From Caprimulgus europaeus (taxonomy: Eukaryota > Chordata > Aves > Caprimulgiformes > Caprimulgidae), in contig OU015528.1 of the NCBI GenBank assembly GCA_907165065.1, positions 70,413,474-70,477,473 of the forward strand: a DNA stretch of 64,000 nucleotides, given 5' to 3'. Position numbers and translations under genes: made by a program. This document shows, piece by piece, positions 13,498 to 46,109 of the stretch. The notes below the pieces were generated by a model. It did not search any database, had not been told where the DNA came from, and saw only the letters and a program-made list of their open reading frames with translations. How positions within the stretch are numbered: the first letter of the stretch is position 1; each line of letters begins with the position of its first letter.

Positions 13498-15288
13498 TCA
13501 CAGAATCACAGAATGGTAGGGGTTTGAAGGGACCTCAGGAGATCATCTAGTCCAACCCTCCTGCCAAAGCAGGTTCCCTACAACAGGCTGCACAGGAGTG
13601 TCCAGGTGGGTTTTGAACTTCTCTAGAGATGGAGACTCCACAACCTCTCTGGGTAGCCTGTTCCAGTGCTCCGTCACCCTCACAGTAAAGAAGTTTTTCC
13701 TTAGGTTTATATGGAACTTTTGATGTTCCAGTTTTTGCCCATTGCCCCTTGTCCTGTCACTGAGCACTACTGAAAAAAGTCTGACCCCATCAATTTGGCC
13801 TCCACACTTCAGGTATTTATAAACATTTATAAGATCCCCTCTCAGTCTTCTCTTCTCCAGGCTGAAGAGTCCCAGCTCTCTCAGCCTTTCCTCCTATGGG
13901 AGATGCTCCAGGGCCCTCATCATCTTTGTGGCCCTCCACTGGACTCTCTCTAGAAGATCCCTGTCCCTCTTGAACTGGGGAGCCCAGAACTGGACACAGT
14001 ATTCCAGATGTAGCCTCACCAGGGCAGAGTAGAGGGGAAGGAGAACCTCCCTCGACCTGCTGGCCACGCTCTTTTTAATGCACCCTGGGATACTGTTGGC
14101 CTTCCTGGCCACAAGGGCACACTGCTGGCTCATGGCCAGGCTGCTATCCACCAGGACACCCAGGTCCTTTTCATCAGAGCTCCCCTCCAGCAGGTCAGCC
14201 CCTAACCTGTACTGGTGCATGCGGTTATTCCTCCCCAGGTGAAAGACTCTGCACTCGCTCCTGTTGAACCTCATCAGGTTCTTTTCCGCGCAGCTGTCCT
14301 GTGTGTCCAGGTCTCATTGAATGGCAGCGCAGCCCTCTGGTGTGCCAGCCACTCCTCGCAACTTCAGATCATCAGCAAACTTGCTGAGGATGGACTCTAT
14401 CCCTACATCCAGGTCATTGATGAAGATGTTAAACAAGACCGGACCCAGTACTGACCCCTGGGGAACACCGCTGGTTACAGGCCTCGAACTAGATTCTACA
14501 CCACTGATCACAATCTTCTGACCTCTGTCAGTCAGCCAGTTCTCAATCCACCTCACCATCCACTCATCTGTCCCATAACTTCTAAACTTTGCTGCAAGGA
14601 TGTTGTGGGATACGGTATCAAAAGCCTTGCTGAAATCAAGGTAAACAATATCCACTACTTTCCCCTCATCTACCCAGCTAGTGATGACATCATGGAAGGC
14701 TACTAGATTGGTCAAGCATGATTTCCCCTTAGTGAACCCATGTTGACTACTCTTGATAACCTTCTTTTCTTCCAGCTGCTTAAAGATGGTATCAACAATG
14801 AGCTGTTCCATCACTCTCCCAGGGATGAAAGTGAGGCTGACTGGCCTGTAGTTTCCTGGATCCTCCTTCTTGCCCTTTTTGAAGACTGGAGTGACATTGG
14901 CTATCCTCCAGTCTTCAGGCACCTCTCCTGTTCTCCAAGACCTTTCAAAGATGATAGAGAGGCATGTAGTGATCATTTCCGACAGCTCCTTCAGCACTTG
15001 TGGGTGCATCTCATTGAGACACATGGATTTGTGTATATTGATTTTGTTTGGTCTATCTCTGATCAGCTCGTCCTCAACCAAGGGGCAACCTTCCTCTCTC
15101 CAAACTCTCTCTCTTCCCTCTAGCATCTGGGATTCCTGAGGGACACTTTTAGCTGTAAAGACTGAAGCAAAGAAGGTGTTCAGTATCCCTGCCTTCTCAG
15201 CATCTCCTGTTACCAGGACACCCACCTCATTCAACAGCGGGCCCACATTTTCCATAGTCTTCCTTTCGCTATTTTCCCTAAGAAAATA
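13498..15288 (-). mobile_element. CR1 LINE retrotransposon, 5'-truncated, minus strand
   Basis: Read on the minus strand this is the 3' part of a CR1 non-LTR retrotransposon: the end of ORF2 and the short 3'UTR, ending at the + strand left edge in the typical CR1 terminus (TGTGATTCTGTGA on the minus strand). No poly-A tail is present, as expected for CR1. The 5' end fades out near 15288, which is the usual 5' truncation of CR1. The reading frame is nearly open over about 1.7 kb with only two in-frame stops, so the copy is relatively young. It lies about 670 bases upstream of the CD36 DR1 element and is antisense to CD36. Confidence 0.95.
13543..15255 (-). pseudogene. CR1 ORF2 reverse transcriptase C-terminal part, two in-frame stops
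   Basis: The minus-strand frame starting at 15255 shows reverse transcriptase landmarks in order: an [11 protein letters not shown] block near 14850 ([13 protein letters not shown]), HGFTKGKSC, the catalytic block [22 protein letters not shown], and the FADD catalytic box followed by LKL where the CR1 consensus commonly has TKL. A TGA at 14314-14316 stops the frame where related copies read Arg (a CpG to TpG change, CGA to TGA, is the simplest cause). The same frame continues through 14274-13894 to a TAG at a position that is Tyr in relatives, and again to a terminal stop at 13541-13543. The upstream endonuclease and ORF1 are missing. It cannot make a complete ORF2 protein and is inactive. 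Confidence 0.92.
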
Positions 15289-15957
15289 ACAAGACCTAAG
15301 AGTCTATTTTTAGGAATATTTTCTCTCATAATTAAGTGAGCCAAATATAGATCACTTCCGCTTGCTGCTGCCAGAAGAATCTTTTAAAACAATCCATTCA
15401 TTTAATTCACATGGGACAAGGAGTAATTTAAAATATATTTGTGCAAAAACTTGCCAAACTGTTTATTATTAATTATTAGTAGACATTGTGCTGGGATGAC
15501 ACTTTGGTCTACATAGATGTCAGTGTAAAAATAACTGATTATCAGATACACTAAGAAAAAGAAGCTTCTGGGATGAAGTTCATTGAACTTGCAGTAAAAG
15601 AGGAAGAGCCTTAGCACTTTGTGAGGAAATGTTGTAATGCAAATGTGAAAAAAATCCCTTTAAAAAATATTCTGATGTTTCCTGATGTTTATTACTTGAA
15701 AATATACTATCACAATGATTAATCTGCAAAGGTGTTTAGCCTGTATTTTGACTCAATAGTAAGGGTTTTCTTTTTTTATTATCTTATACAGCAGAGCATG
15801 CTATGTAGCAAAGAATATTTAAAAATATTCTGTATCTTAAGGAAGCTGTCAGGAACTGTTTAGTCATAGCTTGCTAATATGAGCAGTTTTAAAAGCAAAT
15901 GGATATTAGAGAAGAAGTGACCAGGAACCAAATAAGTAATTTACCCTTTTGTCTCCT
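15289..15957. other. AT-rich spacer between CR1 and the CD36 promoter
   Basis: No gene is recognised. An inverted repeat with 9-base arms (AGAATATTT / AAATATTCT, 15812-15831, 2-base loop) lies within it. The stretch probably forms the distal CD36 promoter. Confidence 0.5.
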
Positions 15958-15970
15958 TGACCTTTGACTC
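15958..15970 (-). promoter_or_regulatory. DR1 nuclear-receptor element (PPRE-like) upstream of CD36
   Basis: The + strand reads TGACCTTTGACTC; the complement is GAGTCA A AGGTCA, two AGGTCA-type half-sites spaced by one A (one perfect half, one with a single change). This is the DR1 arrangement bound by PPAR/RXR and by HNF4 or COUP-TF. It lies roughly 200 bases upstream of the predicted start site, and CD36 is a classical PPAR target in mammals with a PPRE in its upstream promoter. Function is inferred from motif and position. Confidence 0.6.
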
Positions 15971-16073
15971 ACTTGGATCAAAATTCGACAAAGATTGCAG
16001 CTGCTAAGTATATTACCACGAGATGTAGGTAGTGGCTTTTAGTCAGACTGTAAAAATAACATGCCCCCCAGCA

Positions 16074-16143
16074 CCAATACAATTTAACTTTTTCTTCTGG
16101 CAAAAAGATAAAGAGGGAACTGACGTCTCCTGGAATATATAAA
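16074..16143 (+). promoter_or_regulatory. CD36: CD36 core promoter: CCAAT, GATA, CRE-like and TATA motifs
   Basis: In order: CCAAT at 16074-16078, AGATAA at 16106-16111, TGACGTCT (one base off the CREB palindrome) at 16121-16128, and TATATAAA at 16136-16143. A RUNX-like ACCACG occurs just upstream near 16015-16020. There is no CpG island. The arrangement suggests a TATA-driven, cell-type-restricted promoter with transcription starting near 16165. Individual factor binding is not shown by the sequence. Confidence 0.6.
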
Positions 16144-16165
16144 CACTCCCTCGGAGTTTAGAGGC

Positions 16166-16272
16166 TATGTGCTTGGTGGGGAGATTTAGCAGCTTGTCTT
16201 CTGGTAACTTGATGCAAGTCATGTGTTAAGTGCTTGTACATTCAGCTGAAAAGTCAGTTGCCCTTATTCAAG
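16166..16272 (+). other. CD36: Predicted CD36 non-coding exon 1 (5'UTR)
   Basis: The exon would begin about 30 bases after the TATA box and ends at a strong donor, CAAG|GTGAGT (boundary after 16272). There is no other strong promoter-plus-donor pair between here and the start-codon exon. It contains a short upstream open frame (16167-16229). The left boundary is an estimate from TATA spacing. CD36 in mammals likewise has a non-coding first exon. Confidence 0.6.
16167..16229 (+). CDS. Upstream ORF in predicted CD36 5'UTR (20 codons)
   Basis: An ATG at 16167-16169 opens 20 codons ending in TAA at 16227-16229, with in-frame internal ATGs at 16212 and 16221. The whole frame lies inside predicted exon 1. 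Because the start site is estimated at about 16165, the first ATG may lie too close to the cap or be excluded, in which case the inner ATGs give a shorter frame. Upstream ORFs in the human CD36 5'UTR are reported to control its translation; that role here is inference. The 5'UTR part of the next exon has no ATG. Confidence 0.35.
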   Translation: MCLVGRFSSLSSGNLMQVMC

Positions 16273-19200
16273 GTGAGTCATATGATACAATGCTTAAAAT
16301 CAGAGTGTTTTCCTCAGAAATACTTTTAAAATCAGTTGATGGAAAGCTCTTGAAAATATTTATTTATATAATAAAATAAAAAGGCAAGATTTTGCAAAGC
16401 TGTTTGCAAGAAAGAGTTAAATTTTACATGTATTAGTGAAATGCTTTGCTACTATGTTAGCAATGGTATTTTATGTTCAGTATTGTTGGCTTTCCTAGTT
16501 GCATTCTGTCTTTTGATATTTCGTAGTTTTAAAACTACAGTTCTGGAGTTATGTGAATTTATAAGAAATGTATATTTTTAAAGTAATATTTTTATCATTT
16601 ACCATTGCAGATAAAATGTTCAAAATTATAATTTCAAAGTATGTCAAAGTAGGTGCTCTCATTTGGGGCAATAAATCTGATTCTCTGTCAGAATCAAAGT
16701 AATGCCATGCCCAGCAATGTTTAAAAATTACTATTAGAGCTGCAGAAATCATTAAGAAAATACAGATAATATTATTTGATTTTTATAAGGGCTTATTTTA
16801 AACTGGTATGTACAGAAGTATGAGTTAAGTAGGGAAAAAAAGTTTAATAACATTTTGCAGCTTTCCTCCTATTCCTTTACTTATAAATTGTTCTTTCAGA
16901 GATTTGACTGGACCATTTCCATTGTCAATATTCTACTAAGGACATTTGAAACAATATTAAAAAGTACATAACCAACACTCTAGAAAGGGTTAATATTCTT
17001 ACTAATCCTGTAGTCAATTCTAAGTTTGAATGATACTATAGTCTTATGGATAATATCTGATTTTTTTATGGTACTTTCTACTCTGCCTAAGGTAAATTAC
17101 TTTCAGTTGAATATTAATTCCAAGACACAAGTGCATTCTTATTGGAAATTTCTACTTTAATCCTCATATTTTACATTCAATTGTGATAGATGAGAATAGC
17201 TTGTTGACTTATGTGTGAAACTGAGTGTTGTGAGTGCTCTTCATTGCAGTTGTGTAATAGATAATTTGAATTGCATAAATTGAGCTATGTCTAGACTGCT
17301 ATTGCATTGTGTTTGATGGGAAGAGGTTGAATATTCTGCAGTTTGCAAAAGCTTGGAATAGACACAAGTTATTAGCAGGCAGTTGCCTTCTAGCTGTTGA
17401 TTTCTAGTGCTTATGAGAGATACCTAGTCTGCCTAACACACATGCACACACAAATCCATTGGAACAGCTTTTAGAAACTTAGATGGAAATGTATTTTGGT
17501 TGAAGGTGTTTTTTTTGTTGAATTTTAAAAGATCCAGTATGTAAACGAAGAAAAATGTCTGACAATGTCTAAAAGCCCTCTTAAAAAACTTACGGAATTG
17601 CTAATTTCAATTTCAGATTTTCTGCTTCTCCTTAGATTTGCCGCAATGCTTAACAGCAATTAGATTTTTAAATACCTACACCACTTATCCAATGAGTTGC
17701 ACAGCTATATTACAGTTCTGCTTTTAAAGATCCTGATCCGACCATATCTACAAAGTTATGAGAGTTGTGACTTTCACTTACAAGTTCTTCAGATCTAATT
17801 ATTTTCTAACCTGAGTTTGCTTTGAAGTTTGCTGTTAGGCACATTAGACATCCATCCACTATATCAAAGAACCTTCATAACTTGGTGTTTTTTATGATTC
17901 GGTCAAGTAATCTTTCACTTATCTTTGTGAAAAGTGCAACAAGTTGCATGAAAATTTTGGAAAAATTGATTTTTTTTTTCTTAAAGTTACCCCGTTGATG
18001 AGTTTCTATTGCTGTTCTGTAGAAAGGCACAGAATAACATAGTTGGTAGAGAGGAAAGCAACTAAGTAAACCTGTGGTTCAAATAAGGTGTACCTCCTCC
18101 AGCAGAAAAGACAGGTTTACAGCTGTAAAGAGACTCTTCCCGGGCCCCAGAGAAAGTAAAAAACTTTAGCCAAACATGGTTTTTTTCTTGGTCCCTTGTA
18201 TGTGCAGGTAAAACAATCAAAGGGTAAAGTTTTGATGTAGGAACAACAACAAATGACCTGGTGGCAGGTGGATGGACTGGATAACATTTATAGGAAGGTT
18301 TTGTTTTCTGAGATTGCAAGTAGTCTTTTGGTCATTCTGCTTGCAAGTATCCAAGTATCCAAGGAGAAATTATTAAAATACTAAATGAGTTCAAACTTAC
18401 AGAGTCATTGCTAACACCAACGGAGACATAAACTGCTGCTAGTGTAGGAGCAGCCAGAAGGTGGGATTCCAGTGCTGATAAGAGGAACAGGCTGGGCTCA
18501 AGTATGAACATGATATAATTTGGGGTTTGATAGGACATGGGAGGACACATTGTTAGCCTGCTGACCATGGTACCTTATATGTCAGTGCATACTGCGTGTG
18601 TCCTTTTTTTAATAGAAGGACCTCATAACTGCATTTACAAAAATAAAACACATGCTATGTCTCCACCTGCTTTACTATTTAGAAATCCAAAAAGATTTTT
18701 CAGCCCTCTAATGCTCAAGAGTAAAGTAGGAATTCAGGTTGAGTTGTTCTACCACTCCATCTTTCTGTTTTATTTTGTTCTCTGTGTTTGTCCTTGAATG
18801 CATAATGAGCTCTTCAACTAATACCTGCTTTAAAATTGATTTAAAGGTGATCACAACATGTTAACAAATAGGAATTGGTGAGAATAAAAAGGATATGGAC
18901 AATGACATCTAAAATAAAAACCAGTAGATTTTCCATTAGCTGGAGGTCTAAAGCAAATAACAAACTTGCAAATTCAGTGGATGTGATTAATTCCTGAGCA
19001 AGAACAAATTAGAATTACACAGGTCTTTGTCTCAGTAATTCATAAACAGTAATAAATAGGTAAAAATGTCATTAGGAGCTTATATTTTACTGCATATCTC
19101 ACATATCTCAGCACTAGTATAATACTGATTTGTATTTATAACACCTTTCACTAGAGGCCAGATCTTAAGGTATGTTAGCACATAATACCAGCAACAGTTG

Positions 19201-19997
19201 TTTTCCAATCAGTAATTGCAGACTTTTTTTTTTTTTTTCTGAGACTGAATGATCTTTAAATATAAGGTGTTAGATCCTTCAAAGATCAAAATAGAGAGTC
19301 ATTTTAGGAAGACTGCCTTTCTGTAAGGCGATTGGGATTGATGAAAACTAGGTTATAGCAAGAATGCAGCTCTAAAAGGAAAATCCAGTTGTTGCCAAAA
19401 CAAAGTTTTTTTACCTTCAGTAGTAGACTGTGGACTGACAGACATTTGGAAAGACAGGCTCCTTGTAGGTGCCTCCCATTAGAAGCTGCCATTGCCACCA
19501 AGGTGCTGATAGATCTCGAGGACTTCCTTGCTGGAATAACACAGAAACAGCCTGGGTAGCTCATACTAGAGGTGTAAACTGGTTTTGCCTGAAGTGGAGG
19601 AGCCATGGGCACTGCAGGCTGTGATTAAAGCTGAGGGCTATAGCCTCCTCTTTTGGCACAGAGACATTTTTAGAGAACATGCTTGCCCCAGGAAGAGTGT
19701 CAGCTGAATAATAACTATATCAGTTTGTCCCAGTACAATAGAGCCAAAAAAAAAAAAAAAAAAGACTAATGAAAGAACTTATCAGTCTTCTAGAGAATTG
19801 GAATAAAATAGATAATGATATGTAACAAGTGACTAGCTTGCCAAAAGGACATGCAACTTTTTTTTTTTTTTTTTTGGTACTGGCTGGCTGGTTTTGACAT
19901 GTTGTCTTCCTACCTGCTTCACCTCATGCACTTTGTACTTTGAGCTTTGGAATGTGATTTTTGTTCACTCTCTTCTTATATAAGCAGCTTCTCTCAG
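16273..19997 (+). other. CD36: CD36 intron 1 (5'UTR intron)
   Basis: Runs from the donor after 16272 to an acceptor just before the start-codon exon. It contains T-rich and A-rich tracts (about 19224-19238, 19745-19762, 19858-19875) and no coding sequence I recognise. The open frames within it are short and unrelated to known proteins. Confidence 0.55.
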
Positions 19998-41987
<21,990 letters not shown>

Positions 41988-42710
41988 GTAAGTAAGCACT
42001 AATGGCTCAGTCCTCAGCAGTAACTTTTCCTCAGGTTTTCTAGAAGTTCAGACACATTACCTATTTAGCTGCTCTTATTTTTTAAATGCTAGCAAATTCA
42101 GCAGTTGTTCTGTGGGAAATCATGAAGATAATTTAGTTAATGTTTTCAAATTCTCTTCCCAGCCTTAATCTCTCTGGACACTCTTAACACACTGAGGAGA
42201 GAGTATATCAGAAGACCTACATTTTTTTAATTCCAAAACACATGATTGTTGTGAGTTTATGAAAATGGACATTTTATCCAAGGCTGCTAAACGGTTTAGG
42301 AGTGCCTTCTAGTAATTCTCCGGGACAGAGGCCACACAGCTGCAGATGTCTGTGCTTTTCCAGGACATACCCATCTGGGGTTCAGAGAACCCACTGTATA
42401 TATATTTTTATTGAGCGTTAGATAGGGTTTCTCACTTCTTTCTCTCAGTTTTGGATCACTGTCATGTTAGACTAAACATCGCATGAACATACCTAACCCA
42501 CTAAGACTGAATATACTCCCATAATGGGTAGAATAACCAAGTGGTGGATTAGTGGACAGACATCTAGGGAAACAAACACATTTTTGGGGTGATTTAAAAG
42601 AAGTGCAGAGACGTGAATGTTATGGTGAAAAGTATGCTGTAGTAAACAGACATTTTTAAGATGAAGACTTACCTCATCATATGCTGAATTCTGATTTTAT
42701 TTCACCACAG
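41988..42710 (+). other. CD36: Probable CD36 3'UTR intron
   Basis: Bounded by TAA|GTAAGTAAGC and TTTCACCACAG|GCAACAG. A second in-register donor GTAAGC lies four bases further. If the intron is retained the same stop is used and this becomes part of the 3'UTR, so the protein does not change. Confidence 0.5.
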
Positions 42711-43335
42711 GCAACAGAAGACTTCAGAGGTAGTCAATGTTTAATTGAAATTTCAGCCAAGCAGCCTGTTAAACTTCAGAGACAAAAGGTATGATTCAAG
42801 GCACAGTCAGTCCATATGCTATGGAATTCAGCATGCTTTTCCGTTTTGAGAAGACCAACTCACTAACCCAAATAAGCTGATGTTTCTGAAGATCCACACT
42901 ACTGACATCACTAAAGAGGCCACCATGGAAACTAGGCTTTCAAATAACTTTCATTATTTGAACCTTGTTACAAATTTTAAATGACATTCAGGCAGACTGA
43001 AGTTCAGGTGCAGCTGGATTTTAGTCCACCTTCTGCCATTTATGCAACTTGCTACTTTTTTTCTTCTGGGATTGTCAAGACAAATGAATGCCATTTGCTG
43101 ATGTTCTGTCTCCGAGCACAGACTGGGAATGACAACACCTTTGAGCTCATGCTGTGCTCTAGATGCTCTCATTGCCATGTTTCTTTCTGTTCCTTTAAGG
43201 AATGGAAGCTGCTGCAATAGAACTCCTCCCTGTCCTCTATTCAGGGATGTGAATTGCATTGAATGTGAAGTTTATTATGTAAAGTTACTAACTGTAATAC
43301 ATGAATTTAATAAAAGACTTACTAAAATATGTGGT
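42711..43335 (+). other. CD36: Probable CD36 3'UTR exon
   Basis: Starts at the acceptor above and would end 15-25 bases after the AATAAA at 43309-43314. Open frames inside it (for example 42981-43220) have no family resemblance and are treated as chance. If the distal signals are used the exon extends to about 45170. Confidence 0.45.
43309..43314 (+). other. CD36: Polyadenylation signal AATAAA (proximal)
   Basis: Canonical hexamer about 600 bases into the probable 3'UTR exon. The downstream sequence has only a weak GT-rich element (ATATGTGGTTTAT). Confidence 0.5.
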
Positions 43336-45098
43336 TTATACATTTTATATGGACAAGGCTCATACACTAGTCATTCATATCAACATTTGGCTCCACAGCT
43401 GTTTAGCAACTTGAGTTACTCCCTAACTCTCAATGTGCTCCATTGCTCTTCCTGTTGCCTCCTGTGTGCTTTTCTTTCTGGCTGTTGCTTGAGCACCAAC
43501 CCCTGATCTGCCCTAACTTCACTTTGCCCAAGGCCTCCCTTAAGGAATGATCTCATATGTCACCTTTAAGGTCAAGAGAAAATATTCCAGGATGCTTCAG
43601 ACACAGGAAAGAGTGAGATAATGAGTTTGATCAAACATCAGAAGGATCCATTTCCTTGCTATAGAAAAACATAAATGAAAACAGGTAGCCTCAATTTCTT
43701 ACTGATAAACCATCTGCCACAAGGAAATTTGTGCAACCATTTGTTTAATGAGGTGAATCAGCCTGTAAACAGGTAGCAACCACTGCCATCTGCATAAATG
43801 CTTTACTTTTTAATTTAATCTGAATGCCATATCTTAGAAATGAGAGTCAATGGAGTAGATACGGAGTGTTGTGGGGTCTCTCCTTTTCCCATGGACTCAC
43901 TGAATTCAGAACGAGAGCCTAAATTAATCATTTTCAAAGATTTCTTCTTGGATCTTTTGTTCCCTTAAATAAGGTCTGCAAAGAAAAAGGAAGATCAAAA
44001 TGTTCAGCCTCTCATAGCCTGGTGTTTGAAAATAGTGCTACAATGGACTTTAAATCAGAAAGATTTATCTTGCTTGTAAAGAACAATATCTTTCACCAAG
44101 TATCTTCTGTAAGGTGTTTTCGTCCTTTGGAAATAAAGGTAAAAAACAAATAAGCTGTTGTTTTAATCCCATGCTCTTTGTGGACAAAGTTGTTATCAAT
44201 AGATCTGATGAATCAAAGAAATCCCAAGAGATTTCTTGAAGGTAAGATCTATGTGGTACATGGCTACAATCTCTTTTTCCAGCTGTGAGCTGGAAATGCA
44301 AAGTAACAGGGCAGGAGATGTGAAGGAGGCACAACATTCAAGGAAAGTTTTGCTCTCGCTTAGAGACCCAATGCATTTGATTGCTTGTGATGGTTGATAG
44401 TTAATGAAAAATAAGACCTTTCTCTCATCTCTACGTTATTGTCACAACAGTACTTGTCATATGTGATGTTCTGTTCTCATATTAGTCTGAGGAAAGTTTG
44501 GCACAAATGAAGGCACTCCTAGTGGCCTGGTCAAAAAAGTATGAAGACCACTGAAGTCATTAAGTCACCTTCTCCTCTGAAACATGCACAGATCTGCTGC
44601 AGTTCAAGATCTGACACCAAGTTTTTATGACAAAACTCGTCTTTTGTGCCAGAATCTAAAAGTGAGATATTTTCACCAAAGGAACAGCAATGCTCCTATC
44701 GTTTTTTATACACAAGCATTTCAGCTTCATTTTCTTTGGCTTCAAGTCAATTGTCAGCAAGTTAGTGTTTGCTGTGTTAGTGTTTGGTGCTACGTAGTGG
44801 TCCAGCATCAGTGATTCAGTGAGTCAGGCCATTAAATGTCTCAGGGCCCAATTTTGCATGCACACAAATACATTTGTTCATATGTATAATCTCATTTATC
44901 TCAGTGCAGATTTGGACTTTTAAACTGTGTTCATCACCTAGTCTACACTTGAATTATAATTAGTAGTTATTTTTTCCAAAGCATTGGCTACAGTTATTGT
45001 TAATTCATGTTATTAAGGCTAATGTTAAATATTTACATTTGTTCGAACAGTGCAGGATAAACATTTATTAAAAATGTTAATGAACTCAGTACAAATGA

Positions 45099-45150
45099 AA
45101 TAAAGCTCAAATTCTTCTTTCTGAGCTCCTTATGTCTAGTTGTAAATAAA
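45099..45150 (+). other. Distal polyadenylation signals
   Basis: AATAAA at 45099-45104 and again at 45145-45150. The second is followed at once by GTCTTCTGTGTTGG, a good GU-rich downstream element. This could be the end of a long CD36 3'UTR or a separate transcript. Confidence 0.4.
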
Positions 45151-46095
45151 GTCTTCTGTGTTGGATAATGAACTCCTCGTTTCTTTTCTTGGTATTTTGG
45201 GTGTGTTTTCCTAGAGACTGATTTTAAAAATTGATGAATAAGTGAGCTTATGGATAATCTTGTTATGTCATTGTACTCTGGCACACCACAGCTGCTTAGA
45301 AGTGTGTATCATGTTTCATGTTGCCACCAGTGATATACAACATTTATGCTCTGGACTGCAAAAAGGAGACCTTATGGACAGAGCTGAGCATCAGCATGCC
45401 TAAACTGAAGCAATTCCAAAACAATCCAAGGAAACCAAGCTCAGAGAGAGAGACCTGCTTTCAACTCCCTTGAGCTGGAGGTGTTGGCAGGATGGTGTTA
45501 ACACATCCAGAGCACATTACAACATCCTTTGCTGGCTCTGCTGGCCTGGCAGGTTGGGTGGGAGTGGAGCCTGGTTACGCTCATGCTTCATGTTCCCCTC
45601 CCACTCCAGGTCTTTATGGGTGAAATACACTGGTGAAAATCAGATCTGACCCAAGATCTAACAGCCCACATACTTACACTCCACAGCAGGTGTGTCAGCT
45701 CTTGATCTCTAACTGTAATTATGCTTTCAAAGCCTTCCTTAAAACCTGTTCTTCCCACTTAGCCTACTACTGTCTGTTAAGGTAGTATAAACATGCTACT
45801 ACACCCTGAAAAAGAAAGAAAATCGGTGTTTTCTCTGTTCTTTTAACTGTGAGACTAGGCAAGGACTTGTTTCATTCATGAGTGTATACATCAACAGTAT
45901 TAAAAAAAAAAAGTTCACAGCATTTTTTTTCAGTTGCCATATAAACCCAAAACCCAAAGAAGCAAATGACTCACACTTACCAAATGCAAACTGCTTTTAT
46001 AAATAGATGTTATTAGTTTTCTATTCTCTGCCCCCTCTTTGTATACCAGATATCCCTGTGGTCACACTCCCTCCCAGCAGTACACAAAGGAACCA

Positions 46096-46109
46096 GGGAT
46101 TTAAATCCC
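46096..46109. repeat. 14-bp perfect palindrome
   Basis: GGGATTTAAATCCC reads the same on both strands. It lies in a locally GC-richer block with little similarity to the AT-rich surroundings. Confidence 0.9.

Noticed and set aside
14740-15139. Plus-strand open frames of 89-127 codons
   Set aside because: They lie antisense to the CR1 ORF2 and have no family resemblance; they are shadows.
14314-15255. 313-codon minus-strand open frame as a host gene
   Set aside because: It is the reverse transcriptase region of a CR1 LINE (FADD box, [17 protein letters not shown]) and continues past two stops into the CR1 3' end.
1-16000. GNAT3 exons expected by synteny
   Set aside because: No G-alpha signature was found. 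The reading was by eye, so a very short exon could be missed, but none can be claimed.
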